Assembly (NCBI GenBank): GCA_001660395.1
Contig: LXWE01000002.1
Coordinates: 1,178,001-1,242,000 of the forward strand
Direction of reading: 5' to 3'
Source of the DNA: Alteromonadaceae bacterium XY-R5
GTDB taxonomy: Bacteria > Pseudomonadota > Gammaproteobacteria > Enterobacterales > Alteromonadaceae
DNA: 64,000 nt
Shown: piece by piece, positions 10,673-20,295 of the stretch
Numbering within the stretch: position 1 is the stretch's first letter
How the letters are laid out: each line of letters starts with the position of its first letter
Made by a program: the position numbers and the translations under genes
Notes under the pieces: model-generated
Seen by the model: the letters and a program-made list of their open reading frames with translations, nothing else
What the model was told of the DNA's origin: nothing
Databases searched by the model: none

Positions 10673-11860
10673 ATGTCATCTTCAGTTACTTTGCAGCCTG
10701 GTCGGGAAAAGTCTCTGCTGCGTCGCCATCCGTGGGTATTTGCCAGCGCCATCAAACATCAAAAAGGTCGCGCGAATTTGGGCGATACCGTAGACATTTT
10801 CTCTTCTGAAGGTAAATGGTTAGCTAAGGGAGCCTGGTCACCTAAGTCTCAAATTCAGTTGCGTGTCTGGTCATTTAACCAGGAAGAAGTCATCGATAAT
10901 GCGTTTTTCCTGCGCAAAATTGAACAGGCCTATCAGGGACGCTTGCACTTCATCCACAAACATGGCCTGACAGGATATCGTCTGATTGCCGCAGAATCAG
11001 ATGGGCTGCCGGGGATCACCATTGATAGATACGAAAATGTGCTGGTATGCCAATTACTTTCTGCTGGCGGTGAAAAACACCGCAGTAAAATTGTCTGGGC
11101 ATTAAATAAACTGTTTCCAGAATGCGCTGTGTACGAACGTAGTGATGTTGCTGTGCGTGCAAAGGAAGGTTTGGAACAAGTCACCCAAGTACTTAGCGGT
11201 GAAGTGCCAGATGAAGTCACGATTGAAGAAAACGGTGTAAAAATCCTGGTAAATATTAAACAGGGTCACAAAACCGGCTTCTATTTAGATCAGCGCGACA
11301 ATCGCTTTATCGCAGCGAGCTACGCAAAAGATAAACATGTACTGAACTGTTTCTGTTATACCGGTACCTTCGGCAGTTACGCTCTCGCAGCTGGGGCGAG
11401 TAAAGTAACCAACCTGGATGTATCAGATTTAGCGTTAGAAACGGCCCGTCGTAATGCTGAAATTAACCAGCTCGATCTAAGCCGCTGTGAATTCTTAAAT
11501 AAAGACGTATTTGAAGCATTGCGGGAATATCGTGATCAAGGGGTACAATTTGACCAGATCATTTTAGATCCCCCCAAATTTGTCGATTCCAAGGCTAGTC
11601 TAAACCGAGCATGTCGCGGCTATAAAGACATTAACATGCTAGCCATGCAAATTCTCAAGCCCAACGGTATTTTGTGTACATTCAGCTGTTCTGGACTGAT
11701 GCCACAGGACTTATTCCAGAAAGTCGTGGCAGATGCTGCATTAGACGCCGGACGTGAGGTTCAGTTTATCGAACGTCTCAGCCAGGCGGGCGATCATCCG
11801 GTTGCAGCCTGCTATCCAGAGGGATACTACCTAAAAGGGTTGGTGGCCAGAGTCATTTAA
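10673..11860 (+). CDS. rlmI: 23S rRNA (cytosine-1962-C5) methyltransferase
   Basis: SAM-dependent methyltransferase that makes m5C1962 in 23S rRNA. 395 aa against 396 in E. coli. An N-terminal PUA domain ([10 protein letters not shown]) is followed by a central domain and a Rossmann methyltransferase domain with [11 protein letters not shown] (motif I region), I-L-D-P-P-K-F (motif IV) and the catalytic cysteine region T-F-S-C-S-G-L. Divergent from the acylphosphatase gene. Confidence 0.95.
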   Translation: MSSSVTLQPGREKSLLRRHPWVFASAIKHQKGRANLGDTVDIFSSEGKWLAKGAWSPKSQIQLRVWSFNQEEVIDNAFFLRKIEQAYQGRLHFIHKHGLTGYRLIAAESDGLPGITIDRYENVLVCQLLSAGGEKHRSKIVWALNKLFPECAVYERSDVAVRAKEGLEQVTQVLSGEVPDEVTIEENGVKILVNIKQGHKTGFYLDQRDNRFIAASYAKDKHVLNCFCYTGTFGSYALAAGASKVTNLDVSDLALETARRNAEINQLDLSRCEFLNKDVFEALREYRDQGVQFDQIILDPPKFVDSKASLNRACRGYKDINMLAMQILKPNGILCTFSCSGLMPQDLFQKVVADAALDAGREVQFIERLSQAGDHPVAACYPEGYYLKGLVARVI

Positions 11861-11912
11861 ACGCAACAAACCAAGGGCAAGGTCTTTGCCCCTATTGTGC
11901 TTACAAATGAAA

Positions 11913-11933
11913 GCTAAAGGCGTAATGCCTTTA
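11913..11933 (-). terminator. Terminator-like hairpin overlapping the PilZ stop codon
   Basis: CTAAAGGC-N5-GCCTTTAG, arms of eight; the minus strand continues CTTTCATTTG. It sits directly at the stop of the PilZ gene and also just downstream of rlmI. The T-run is weak. Confidence 0.45.
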
Positions 11934-12233
11934 GTTCATTTCGATTACTTCAACACCAATGGTATAGCCAGTTTCAGACACAGAGCTACAACGAACAACT
12001 TTCGTTTTCGCTGTTAGTGATGGTATTTGGCTATTGGTGGATTCGATGGAGACTTGCACTTCACTGCCGATGGCGATTGCATGCTCTTCAACATCAAATG
12101 ACATACCCGTGGCACTGATATCTTTGCACAGGGCTTGAATCGTCCTTGTCGACTCATCGTCACTTATCACTAATTCGCAAGGTGAATTCACCATCATGCG
12201 AAAAAAGTTACGCTTATCGTCATATCCTAACAT
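11931..12233 (-). CDS. PilZ-domain protein (c-di-GMP effector candidate)
   Basis: Single-domain PilZ protein of 100 aa. It has the N-terminal R-N-F-F-R (RxxxR) and D-I-S-A-T-G-M-S-F (D/N-x-S-x-x-G) that together bind c-di-GMP in this family, so it is predicted to be binding-competent. No output domain is fused, so it should act on a partner protein. It lies between rlmI (convergent) and hrpA (same strand, 76 bp upstream in transcription order). The partner and process are unknown. Confidence 0.88.
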   Translation of the reverse strand: MLGYDDKRNFFRMMVNSPCELVISDDESTRTIQALCKDISATGMSFDVEEHAIAIGSEVQVSIESTNSQIPSLTAKTKVVRCSSVSETGYTIGVEVIEMN

Positions 12234-12309
12234 TGTCTACCTCTTCCTCACGCACTTTCGATTATCGTTATAGGCCGCAAACTTTCCTCTGTCAACGGCG
12301 GAGCTAAGC

Positions 12310-15300
12310 TTAGAGCTGCTCCAAATGATTCAAAATTCGCTTAGCTGATATAGGCATAGAGGTGCCAAGTTGCTGAGCGAAAAATGAAATTCTTAATTCT
12401 TCCAGCATCCAGCGCACTTCTTGCAGTGCGACAGGAACTGGCTGTCCTTTCGGAATCTTGTTTAAATAACTTTGGTACGCCTGCTGAACTTTTTCCAGAT
12501 TTAATTGATGCAATCTGTCCTTATTGGGATCTATCGGTAACTTTTCCATTCGTTTAGCGATCCCTTGAATGTATCGTTGCCAGTCCCCAAGCCTTCCAAC
12601 CCCCAACTCCGACACAAATCCCGGAAATACCAACGTATCAAGTTGTTGTTTGATATCTCCTATAGCATTGATCATAGTCAGCGGCACATTGCCTTTCATT
12701 TTCTTTTTAATCTCGTGCGCAGTGGTAAGACCTGACTCGACTTTTTTAGCTATGTCCAAAACCTGCTCATTAATATTGGCCCGCACATGATCTAACGCTT
12801 TTAAAAAGGCTTGTTCATCTCGAATCGCATTTGCACCATCTTCAATAAAACTGTCAATTAAGGCATCAACACCAGCATCAATACAATCTTCGATTAATGC
12901 TTTAACCTGACCAAATGGGTTGAAGTAGAGGCCGAGCTTTGCCTTATTTGGTAATTTCTCATGCAAATATTTCACCGGTGAAGGCATATTGACTTTAATC
13001 AGCGTTCGTAGCCCTTTACGCTGGGCAAACTCGGCTAAATGAGGCTGATCAAACAATTTAATCGCCACACTGCCCTGCTTCTCTTCTGCGACTAACGCCG
13101 GAAACGCTTTAACTTCAAAACCAGCTCGCTTACTGCTAAAGGCTTTGGGCAATGCACCAAAACTCCATTGTGTCAGTCCGGTCTGCTCCAACTCAGGCGT
13201 CGCTGCCTTAGCCAACGTTTTTTCAACTTTGCCCTGTAGTTGCTGTTGTAACGAGAACAAATCGCGACCTTGAGCCAGTAATTTCTGGTCACCATCAACA
13301 ACTTTAAAGTTAAACCGTAAATGCGGGGGGAGTTCCACGCTATTCCAGTCGTCCGCTTCAACTCGCACGCCAGTCATACGAAACAGCTTTTGACTAAGTG
13401 CATCAATCAAAGTGACAGGCTGATCTTTTTTATCTCTGGATTGAATATCCTGCAAACAGGCTTCTGCATAATCAGGTGCTGGAACAAAATTTCGGCGCAA
13501 CCGCTTTGGCAATCCTTTGATTAACGTAACAATCAGCTCATGGCGCAACCCCGGTACTAACCAGTCAAACTCAACAAATTGCAACTGATTCAATACGGGT
13601 AACGGAATATGCAGACTGACACCATCATCGTCTGCGTGTATATCGAATTTATAATGCAGTGGCAGAGTTAACCCATCCTGATGCCAATACTTAGGATAGT
13701 TAAGCTCATTCACGCCCGCTGCCTGTTGTTTAAGCAAGGCATTAGGATCGAAATGTAGCGGGTTATCGGCTTTATCCTGCTTCTGCCACCATTTTTTAAA
13801 ACTCGCCTCGCCTACAACATGCTCTGGCAGTTTCTGCAAATAGAAATCCACCAATACCTGCTCATCGACCAGAATATCTCGACGACGGCTCTTATCTTCA
13901 AGGGCCTCGACATCAGCAACGGCTTTCTGGTTATGGCGCAGAAATGACTCATTCAACTTCGTCTCGCCATTCACGAGAGCTTCGCGAATAAATATCTCGC
14001 GACTGACAATTGGATCGATATTGCCGTAATTCACCCGACGTTGCGACACCAGTACTAATCCATACAGGGTCACCTTTTCGAACGCCATCACAGATCCCTG
14101 GCGTTTAGACCAGTGCGGTTCACTATGCTCTTTTTTGATTAAGTGGCCTGCTATGGGTTCAACCCAGACAGGGTCTATCTTAGCAACGTCCCTAGCAAAC
14201 AAACGTGAGGTTTCAACTAATTCAGCTGCCATTACCCACTTAGGTTGCTGTTTGCTTAACTGCGAACCCGGAAAAATCATAAAGCGGCTATTACGTGCGC
14301 CCAGATACTCTCTTTCTTTGTCTTTAAAACCAAGGTGTGACAATAAACCGGTCAGCAAAGCACTGTGAATCGCCTGATAATCAGGTACCTGGGTGTTCAG
14401 TCGATAATCCAGTTCCACCAGCGATTGCTTTAGCTGACTGACAATATCCTGCCATTCGCGTACGCGCAGGTAATTAATAAAATGTTGCTGACACCACTTA
14501 CGAAACTGACTATTCGATAGAGCCTTTTGTTGTTCGCGTAACGTATTCCATAAATTCACGTACGAAATGAAATCGGATTCTTTATCCGTAAACTGCTGGT
14601 GCTTTTCATCCGCGGCCTGGCGTTTCTCTTGTGGACGTTCGCGCGGGTCCTGAATACTTAAGGCTGCCGCAATAATCATCACTTCCCTGGCACAATCTTG
14701 TTGCGCGGCTGCCACCACCATACGCGCATAGCGCGGATCAACCGGCAGTCTTGCGATTTCGCGGCCTAAGCGAGTCATACTGACATCGCGCCCCCGTCCG
14801 TCAACCGCGCCCAGTTCCTCTAATAAGCGAAATCCATCATTTACCGCTCGCGTATCCGGAGCCTGTACAAACGGGAATGCTTCGATATCACCGAGCCCAA
14901 GTGCCAGCATTTGTAAGATTACCGATGCCAAATTTGTGCGCAAAATTTCAGGATCGGTAAATTCAGGACGTGACAAATAATCCTGTTCTGAATATAAACG
15001 AATACAGATACCTTCAGAGACCCGGCCACATCGACCTGCCCGCTGATTGGCAGATGCCTGAGAAATGGGTTCAATGGGCAATCGCTGTACTTTACTGCGT
15101 ACACTGTAACGCGAGATCCGCGCCATTCCTGGGTCTATGACATATTTAATCCCAGGAACAGTTAACGACGTTTCTGCTACGTTTGTGGCCAGCACAATTC
15201 GGCGCGCACCATGGGGATGAAAAATCTTTTGTTGTTCCGCCGCCGATAACCTGGCATAGAGCGGTAATATTTCTGTATGCCGATACTGCTGTCGATTTAG

Positions 15301-16227
15301 AGCATCCGCAGTATCACGAATTTCTCTTTCGCCGCTTAAAAACACAAGAATATCACCGCGACCTTCGCGGCTCAGTTCATCCACAGCATCGATAATGGCC
15401 TGAGTCTGATCTTTATCCTCAGCAGGATCATCAAATGGACGATATCGCATTTCCACCGGGTAGGTGCGACCACTAACCTGAATAATCGGCGCATCGTTAA
15501 AATGTTTGGAAAAACGCTCAGGATCTATCGTCGCCGAGGTAATAATCAGTTTTAAATCAGGCCGTTTGGGGAGAAGCTGCTTTAAATAGCCCAGAATAAA
15601 ATCGATATTTAGGCTGCGTTCATGCGCCTCGTCTATGATCAGTGTGTCATATTGATTTAAAAAACGATCGCGCTGAATTTCGGCCAGTAAAATACCATCT
15701 GTCATCAATTTGATATAACTGGTATCACTCACATTATCTGTAAATCTGACTTTATAACCCACATGTTGACCCAAGGGCGATTTAAGCTCCTCGGCAATAC
15801 GATCGGCGACGCTTCGTGCAGCCAAACGCCTGGGTTGGGTATGACCTATCATGCCGTCGATACCACGCCCTAAATCCAGACAAATTTTCGGAATTTGGGT
15901 GGTTTTACCTGAACCAGTTTCACCGGCAATGATGACTACCTGATGTTCAGTTATGGCCTTGGCTATCTCGACCTGATTTTCCGAAACAGGCAGTGGCGGG
16001 TAAGAAATCTCAGGAACATTGGCCACACGCTGTTGTTTCAGCAACATAGATTCAAGAAGAGCGTCTTCTAATTTTTGCATCCCGGAGGTTTGTTTATCCG
16101 AACTTAGCTTTGTCAGTCTGTGCAATTGACGGGAAAGACGGTGCCTGTCTTTACTTAAACAAGCTGGCAGTTGTTTACGCAGTCGGGAAAGTTCAGCCTG
16201 AAATGCTGGCGTGCTGGATTCGGTCAA
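12310..16227 (-). CDS. hrpA: ATP-dependent RNA helicase HrpA (DEAH box)
   Basis: DEAH/RHA helicase of 1305 aa; E. coli HrpA is 1300 aa and helps rescue collided or stalled ribosomes. Walker A G-E-T-G-S-G-K-T-T-Q-I-P-K lies near residue 100, D-E-A-H-E-R-S-L-N near 200, motif III S-A-T-I-D, and motif VI Q-R-A-G-R-C-G-R. HA2/OB regions and the long C-terminal DUF3418-type domain typical of HrpA follow. The start M-T-E-S-S-T-P-A-F-Q at 16227 fits the family. Probably monocistronic. Confidence 0.96.
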   Translation of the reverse strand: MTESSTPAFQAELSRLRKQLPACLSKDRHRLSRQLHRLTKLSSDKQTSGMQKLEDALLESMLLKQQRVANVPEISYPPLPVSENQVEIAKAITEHQVVIIAGETGSGKTTQIPKICLDLGRGIDGMIGHTQPRRLAARSVADRIAEELKSPLGQHVGYKVRFTDNVSDTSYIKLMTDGILLAEIQRDRFLNQYDTLIIDEAHERSLNIDFILGYLKQLLPKRPDLKLIITSATIDPERFSKHFNDAPIIQVSGRTYPVEMRYRPFDDPAEDKDQTQAIIDAVDELSREGRGDILVFLSGEREIRDTADALNRQQYRHTEILPLYARLSAAEQQKIFHPHGARRIVLATNVAETSLTVPGIKYVIDPGMARISRYSVRSKVQRLPIEPISQASANQRAGRCGRVSEGICIRLYSEQDYLSRPEFTDPEILRTNLASVILQMLALGLGDIEAFPFVQAPDTRAVNDGFRLLEELGAVDGRGRDVSMTRLGREIARLPVDPRYARMVVAAAQQDCAREVMIIAAALSIQDPRERPQEKRQAADEKHQQFTDKESDFISYVNLWNTLREQQKALSNSQFRKWCQQHFINYLRVREWQDIVSQLKQSLVELDYRLNTQVPDYQAIHSALLTGLLSHLGFKDKEREYLGARNSRFMIFPGSQLSKQQPKWVMAAELVETSRLFARDVAKIDPVWVEPIAGHLIKKEHSEPHWSKRQGSVMAFEKVTLYGLVLVSQRRVNYGNIDPIVSREIFIREALVNGETKLNESFLRHNQKAVADVEALEDKSRRRDILVDEQVLVDFYLQKLPEHVVGEASFKKWWQKQDKADNPLHFDPNALLKQQAAGVNELNYPKYWHQDGLTLPLHYKFDIHADDDGVSLHIPLPVLNQLQFVEFDWLVPGLRHELIVTLIKGLPKRLRRNFVPAPDYAEACLQDIQSRDKKDQPVTLIDALSQKLFRMTGVRVEADDWNSVELPPHLRFNFKVVDGDQKLLAQGRDLFSLQQQLQGKVEKTLAKAATPELEQTGLTQWSFGALPKAFSSKRAGFEVKAFPALVAEEKQGSVAIKLFDQPHLAEFAQRKGLRTLIKVNMPSPVKYLHEKLPNKAKLGLYFNPFGQVKALIEDCIDAGVDALIDSFIEDGANAIRDEQAFLKALDHVRANINEQVLDIAKKVESGLTTAHEIKKKMKGNVPLTMINAIGDIKQQLDTLVFPGFVSELGVGRLGDWQRYIQGIAKRMEKLPIDPNKDRLHQLNLEKVQQAYQSYLNKIPKGQPVPVALQEVRWMLEELRISFFAQQLGTSMPISAKRILNHLEQL

Positions 16228-16328
16228 AAGATCTGCCCTGATTTGAAAAACTTACAACGGGCAGATCCTAGAAGAATGTGGAGGCAATTACCAGCGTAAG
16301 GCGCTGGTGGCAGAGCAAATTTGACCGA

Positions 16329-16748
16329 CTATCCAGCCTTTTTATAAGCATCCCGTAGTTGAATATCAATGGCTCTTAATACATCACTACGACTAATGGT
16401 TCCCAGTAACACCCCATCATCATCTACCACCGGATAGACCTTGGGTTTTTCTCCGAGCATTTTTTGCGCCAGTTCAAGTACCGACATATAGGGCTTAACG
16501 GATAATACCTCTGCACGCATGATATCTTTTACTCTGGCAACCTGTTCTCGATAGTAGGTCGACTCTATCATCTGCGTCAGGCAGTCGGCTTCCGATAAAA
16601 AACCAATCACTGTGCCCTGTTCGTCAACTACCGGCCCTCCGGTCTGTTTAACGCTTAGCAACAACTCAACCGCTTCAGCGACTGGCATTTCTGCACAGAA
16701 CTTCACCGGACGATGATTCATATAATCTGACGTTTTTAATGACTCCAC
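16329..16748 (-). CDS. CBS-domain-pair protein
   Basis: 139 aa made of two CBS domains (about residues 8-60 and 75-132; V-V-D-E-Q-G-T-V-I-G-F-L-S-E-A-D and P-V-V-D-D-D-G-V-L-L-G-T-I-S-R-S-D). Such stand-alone pairs usually bind adenine nucleotides and regulate a partner enzyme or channel; the partner is not identifiable here. Begins M-E-S-L-K-T-S-D-Y-M. Separated from hrpA by about 100 bp that includes a short ACCAGCG-N5-CGCTGGT hairpin (16290-16308). Confidence 0.88.
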   Translation of the reverse strand: MESLKTSDYMNHRPVKFCAEMPVAEAVELLLSVKQTGGPVVDEQGTVIGFLSEADCLTQMIESTYYREQVARVKDIMRAEVLSVKPYMSVLELAQKMLGEKPKVYPVVDDDGVLLGTISRSDVLRAIDIQLRDAYKKAG

Positions 16749-16781
16749 GCGGCCTCCTGAACTAGTCGCTGACGGATTGAC

Positions 16782-16852
16782 AAAAAAGCGGCTATCTTTT
16801 TATCCAACAACAAGTTAGCCATGCTGTTAATACAAAGATAGTCCGCCTTTTT
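16782..16852 (-). repeat. Long imperfect inverted repeat after the asparaginase gene
   Basis: AAAAAGCGGCTATCTTT at 16783-16799 is mirrored by AAAGATAGTCCGCCTTTTT at 16834-16852, with two single-base insertions and a loop of about 35 nt. On the minus strand the right-hand end reads CCGCTTTTTT, so it could terminate the peptidase transcript, but the large loop is unusual; a miniature repeat element is the alternative. Confidence 0.5.
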
Positions 16853-16890
16853 AGCTTGTGGCCATTTTTAACAGTGATTTAGGACATAAA

Positions 16891-17919
16891 TCATTCTTTT
16901 GGCTGATAGATAGCAACAGTGATGTTGCCATCTGTGTCAACCGTTGCACGATACATTCCCTGAGTATTAAAGGGCGTGGCGATGTTACCTTTATTGTCCA
17001 CGGCGATCACACCACCGCTGCCATCCGCATCTACCAATACTTCTTTCACCACCTTATTGGCTGCGTCCTGTAAACTCAGTCCCTGATACGCCACTCGGGC
17101 ACATATGTCTGCAGCAACGTGGTAGCGAATGAAATACTCGCCATGCCCGGTCGCCGACACTGCACAACTTGCATTGTTGGCATAAGTGCCCGCGCCAATA
17201 ATAGGCGAATCACCGATCCTCCCATAACGCTTCGCCGTCATCCCCCCTGTGGAAGTACCTGCGGCAAGATTTCCCTGACGATCCAGCGCAACCGCTCCCA
17301 CTGTGCCGAATTTATAATCCAGGTTTTCCGGACGCTCCCATGCAGTTTTATCTCGTTCAAGTTTTGCTTTTGCCTTTTTCAGGGCTTCTAATCGAAAATC
17401 TGTATCAAAATAATGGTTATCAACGGTTTCCAATCCCTGCTCTTTGGCAAAGGTTTCTGCTCCTTCACCACTTAGCATGACATGCACCGATTTATCCATC
17501 ACGGTTCTGGCTGCCTCGATAGGACTTTTAATGGTTTTGACGCCCGCTACCGCGCCGGCATTCAGCGTACGCCCATCCATAATGGAGGCATCCAGCTCAT
17601 GGGTTTCATCCCAGGTATAAACCGCTCCTCGCCCTGCATTAAACAAAGGAGAATCTTCGAGGATTTGAATAGCCTTGATCACTGCATCAACGCTGCTTCC
17701 TCCTTGTTTAAGATGGGCATAACCTGCACTAATAGCCTCTTCTAATTTTTCCCGATAGGCCTGTTCCTGTTCGGGGGATAAATTTGCTTTGCTGATGGTG
17801 CCTGCTCCACCATGTATTGCCATCGCAATAGGCCCTGCATAGGCATAGGATTGCAGGAATAGTGCGCCAAACAGAGTTGCGAGGGAAAGACTATGTCGAA
17901 TCATTTTGTCTTGTTGCAT
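16891..17919 (-). CDS. iaaA: Exported isoaspartyl peptidase / type III (Ntn) L-asparaginase
   Basis: N-terminal nucleophile hydrolase that cleaves isoaspartyl dipeptides and L-asparagine. 342 aa with a Sec signal peptide (M-I-R-H-S-L-S-L-A-T-L-F... ending A-Y-A), so it is periplasmic. The family motif A-I-H-G-G-A-G-T-I-S follows the signal. The autoprocessing site and catalytic threonine are in F-G-T-V-G-A-V-A-L-D, and the substrate loop is S-T-G-G-M-T-A-K-R-Y-G-R-I-G-D-S-P-I-I-G-A-G. Two starts are possible (17919 and the internal M at 17904); the second gives a cleaner signal peptide. E. coli IaaA has no classical signal, so export is a difference. Confidence 0.92.
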   Translation of the reverse strand: MQQDKMIRHSLSLATLFGALFLQSYAYAGPIAMAIHGGAGTISKANLSPEQEQAYREKLEEAISAGYAHLKQGGSSVDAVIKAIQILEDSPLFNAGRGAVYTWDETHELDASIMDGRTLNAGAVAGVKTIKSPIEAARTVMDKSVHVMLSGEGAETFAKEQGLETVDNHYFDTDFRLEALKKAKAKLERDKTAWERPENLDYKFGTVGAVALDRQGNLAAGTSTGGMTAKRYGRIGDSPIIGAGTYANNASCAVSATGHGEYFIRYHVAADICARVAYQGLSLQDAANKVVKEVLVDADGSGGVIAVDNKGNIATPFNTQGMYRATVDTDGNITVAIYQPKE

Positions 17920-18173
17920 GGGTGTCTCTTATCGTTATTTTCCTTTTTACAGATAGCTTTGACTTTGCAACGCTAAGGCGAATAACTCAAGCTGGCATAG
18001 GCTAAATGACACAAATTTACCGATTAATCCCCTCCTAACTCAATACTGCTTAGTTTAACAGCACAAACTGACCAAATAGCCAGCAAACGCACCATCAAGC
18101 CCTTGTATCATCTGGAGTTTCCTGAACAGATACATTACTGTTTGTGCCCCATTTATCCAGGTGTTTCTTAACC

Positions 18174-18374
18174 ATGTCTGAAAATACTCTTGTTGAATTA
18201 GAACAGGCCATCCAGGCCGTTGTTACTCAAAATCAAAGCCTAAAAGCAAAATTGACTGAACTCACTGAACAAAACGAGTCACTTCAATTGGAACTGTTGG
18301 AAAAAGAAGAGCAGCAAACCGCGCTTAGCAACCGATTACAATCTATGCTCGCAAGCCTGCAAACTGTTAACTAG
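18174..18374 (+). CDS. Small coiled-coil protein upstream of zapA (TIGR02449-like)
   Basis: 66 aa, almost entirely a heptad-type coiled coil rich in Glu/Gln/Leu (E-L-E-Q-A-I-Q-A-V-V-T-Q-N-Q-S-L-K). It ends three bases before zapA and is cotranscribed with it. The same arrangement (short coiled-coil protein before zapA) is known across gammaproteobacteria; a role linked to cell division is inferred from position only. The ATG at 18174 is preferred to the upstream in-frame ATG at 18144. Confidence 0.8.
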   Translation: MSENTLVELEQAIQAVVTQNQSLKAKLTELTEQNESLQLELLEKEEQQTALSNRLQSMLASLQTVN

Positions 18375-18376
18375 TT

Positions 18377-18652
18377 ATGGGTCAAGCGTCCGCTGTTTAT
18401 GTGTCAGTCTTAGGACGGGATTACAAATTAAAAGCGCCATCGGGACAGGAACAGAATCTGACCACTATGGCCGCCCAACTGGATAGCACATTAAATGAGC
18501 TCGCCAAGCAGCATCCTCAATTTGCCCGCGATCACTTGTTGGTGTTAACCGCACTCAACCTGATGTACCAACAGCAACAGTATGAAGGCGAGCGCCAGGA
18601 GCAGCAGTTGAAACTGGCTGCTCTACAGCAACAATTGCAAGGCTGTCTTTAA
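18377..18652 (+). CDS. zapA: Cell division protein ZapA
   Basis: Promotes FtsZ filament bundling at the Z-ring. 91 aa; N-terminal domain V-S-V-L-G-R-D-Y-K-L-K-A-P, then a long helix with L-L-V-L-T-A-L-N-L-M-Y-Q-Q-Q-Q and a Gln-rich coiled coil. It follows the coiled-coil gene by two bases. In many relatives zapA is followed by 6S RNA and the formyltetrahydrofolate cyclo-ligase gene; here a terminator follows directly. Confidence 0.93.
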   Translation: MGQASAVYVSVLGRDYKLKAPSGQEQNLTTMAAQLDSTLNELAKQHPQFARDHLLVLTALNLMYQQQQYEGERQEQQLKLAALQQQLQGCL

Positions 18653-18654
18653 TA

Positions 18655-18683
18655 AAAGGCGTTACCAGAGTAACGCCCTTTAT
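18655..18683. terminator. Terminator after zapA
   Basis: AAAGGCGTTAC-caga-GTAACGCCcTTT hairpin between convergent zapA and the modF-like gene; A- and T-rich flanks allow both directions. Confidence 0.8.
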
Positions 18684-18712
18684 CAATCAAAACTCATTTC
18701 AATAACAATGCC

Positions 18713-20197
18713 TTAGGCCGGTCTGTAATCCGCCATTTGCAACTGATGGTCGATACACGGCAGTACATCTTCCTGGTGATGGCTAACATACAAAATCGAG
18801 GTTATTTTTTGACTCGCGAGTAACTCCACCAAGGCTAATACTTTAGAACGATTGATTTCATCCAGCCCATTACAGGGTTCATCCAAAATCAGGATCGATG
18901 GGTGTTTAACCATTGCCCGGGCAATTAATACCAATCGCTGATCACCGTGGGATAAACGTTGAAACGGAATATCCTCAGCGCCAGTCAAGCCAATCACTTC
19001 CAACCATTCTTTTGCCAAAGAAAGCTGCACCCTTGTGGGTTGCTGATATAAACCGATACTGTCGTAAAAGCCCGAAAGCAACACATGTAAAACGCTACAG
19101 TTCACTCGGTACTCTAGGTGCAAACCGTTAGAGACATAGCCAATATACTGTTTTATTTGCCAAATACTCTCTCCATGCCCACGCTGAAAACCGAAAACAA
19201 AAATATCGTTAGCATAGCACTGGGGGTGATCCCCCGTGATCAGGTTTAACAAACACGTTTTTCCCGATCCATTTGGCCCACTAATTTGCCAATGCTGGCC
19301 CGGAAGCACTTCCCAATTGAGATCATCGAATATGACAGTGTCGGAATAGGCCACTCTGGCCTTGCGCATTCTTACCAGTGGAGCCATGCCATCCAGGGGT
19401 TTGGGTGCGAACTTATCGCTGTCTGGCGCAGGTAAATGTAATTGTCCTTGTTGTAGATGCAGGAGCTGGCGTATTTGAGCAAGCTCCTGCTGGTAGTCTG
19501 TTGCCATTTGATGTTGCCACGCCACACTACCCAATTGCATTCCCACAACCTGCAAGGTGCACGTCGGAATTTCATTGAGTCTGTTTACCACCAACAACAA
19601 GGTGGTTGTGATCGATAACTGCTCCAGTAATGCTTTTAGTCGCAAACAGGTATCTTTGTCCAGACCATCATATGGCTCATCCAGGATCAACAATGCAGGC
19701 TTGGCCAACATGGCCTTTGTTAATAAGACCTTTTTCGTCTCACCGGTCGACAATGCTCTAAACGGTCGTGACAACAACGGTTCAAGTGCGAACAAATCGC
19801 ATAAATGCGCAAATAATCCAGCGTCCCAATGACCCATTCCATCGCGTAACAACGAATCTACCGATGTTGGCGTTGGAATAACATCCAAAATATCCGCACT
19901 GTCCTTTTTGCGTTCGGCGTCAATAATGGCCTTTTGCTGTTCCACAGACACCCATTCAAAGGTGCCATTGAGATTAACCTCACCTGAACGTAACTCCCCT
20001 TGCCCGGCAATTGCCGCGGCTAGCGCTGACTTGCCACTGCCATTGGCACCAACGAACACTGTATGTTGCAATGGTTCGATACAAATCTGCTCTGCGGATA
20101 AATGGTAGCGGTCATCGAATACAACATGGATTTGATTTAGCAACGCAAGGGGCTTCTGACTCACCGGTAAGTCCTGAGAAAATTGATGTAGTTGCAT
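18713..20197 (-). CDS. modF: ModF-like protein with two ABC ATPase domains
   Basis: 494 aa with two ATP-binding cassettes and no membrane segment, like E. coli ModF (490 aa, named for its link to molybdate genes; function unclear). Domain 1 has G-A-N-G-S-G-K-S-A-L, signature L-S-T-G-E-T-K-K-V-L-L and L-I-L-D-E-P-Y-D-G-L-D. Domain 2 has G-P-N-G-S-G-K-T-C-L-L, L-S-H-G-D-Q-R-L-V-L-I-A-R-A and I-L-D-E-P-C-N-G-L-D. No modABC genes are nearby, so a molybdate link is not supported by context. Confidence 0.85.
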   Translation of the reverse strand: MQLHQFSQDLPVSQKPLALLNQIHVVFDDRYHLSAEQICIEPLQHTVFVGANGSGKSALAAAIAGQGELRSGEVNLNGTFEWVSVEQQKAIIDAERKKDSADILDVIPTPTSVDSLLRDGMGHWDAGLFAHLCDLFALEPLLSRPFRALSTGETKKVLLTKAMLAKPALLILDEPYDGLDKDTCLRLKALLEQLSITTTLLLVVNRLNEIPTCTLQVVGMQLGSVAWQHQMATDYQQELAQIRQLLHLQQGQLHLPAPDSDKFAPKPLDGMAPLVRMRKARVAYSDTVIFDDLNWEVLPGQHWQISGPNGSGKTCLLNLITGDHPQCYANDIFVFGFQRGHGESIWQIKQYIGYVSNGLHLEYRVNCSVLHVLLSGFYDSIGLYQQPTRVQLSLAKEWLEVIGLTGAEDIPFQRLSHGDQRLVLIARAMVKHPSILILDEPCNGLDEINRSKVLALVELLASQKITSILYVSHHQEDVLPCIDHQLQMADYRPA

Positions 20198-20255
20198 GCT
20201 AACGTAATCAGGTGCAAAAAACAGGGCATAGTAGCCAAAATTCAGAACCCAAAAA

Positions 20256-20282
20256 CAAAAAAGGCCGCGTTAGCGACCTTAT
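20256..20282 (-). terminator. Terminator of the SDR gene and likely of the kds/lpx block
   Basis: Minus strand AAGGTCGC-taac-GCGGCC followed by TTTTTTGTTTTTG. Confidence 0.8.
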
Positions 20283-20295
20283 CTACACCGGTTTA

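Noticed and set aside
18653-18712. 6S RNA after zapA
   Set aside because: The gap is 60 bp and is mostly a terminator hairpin.
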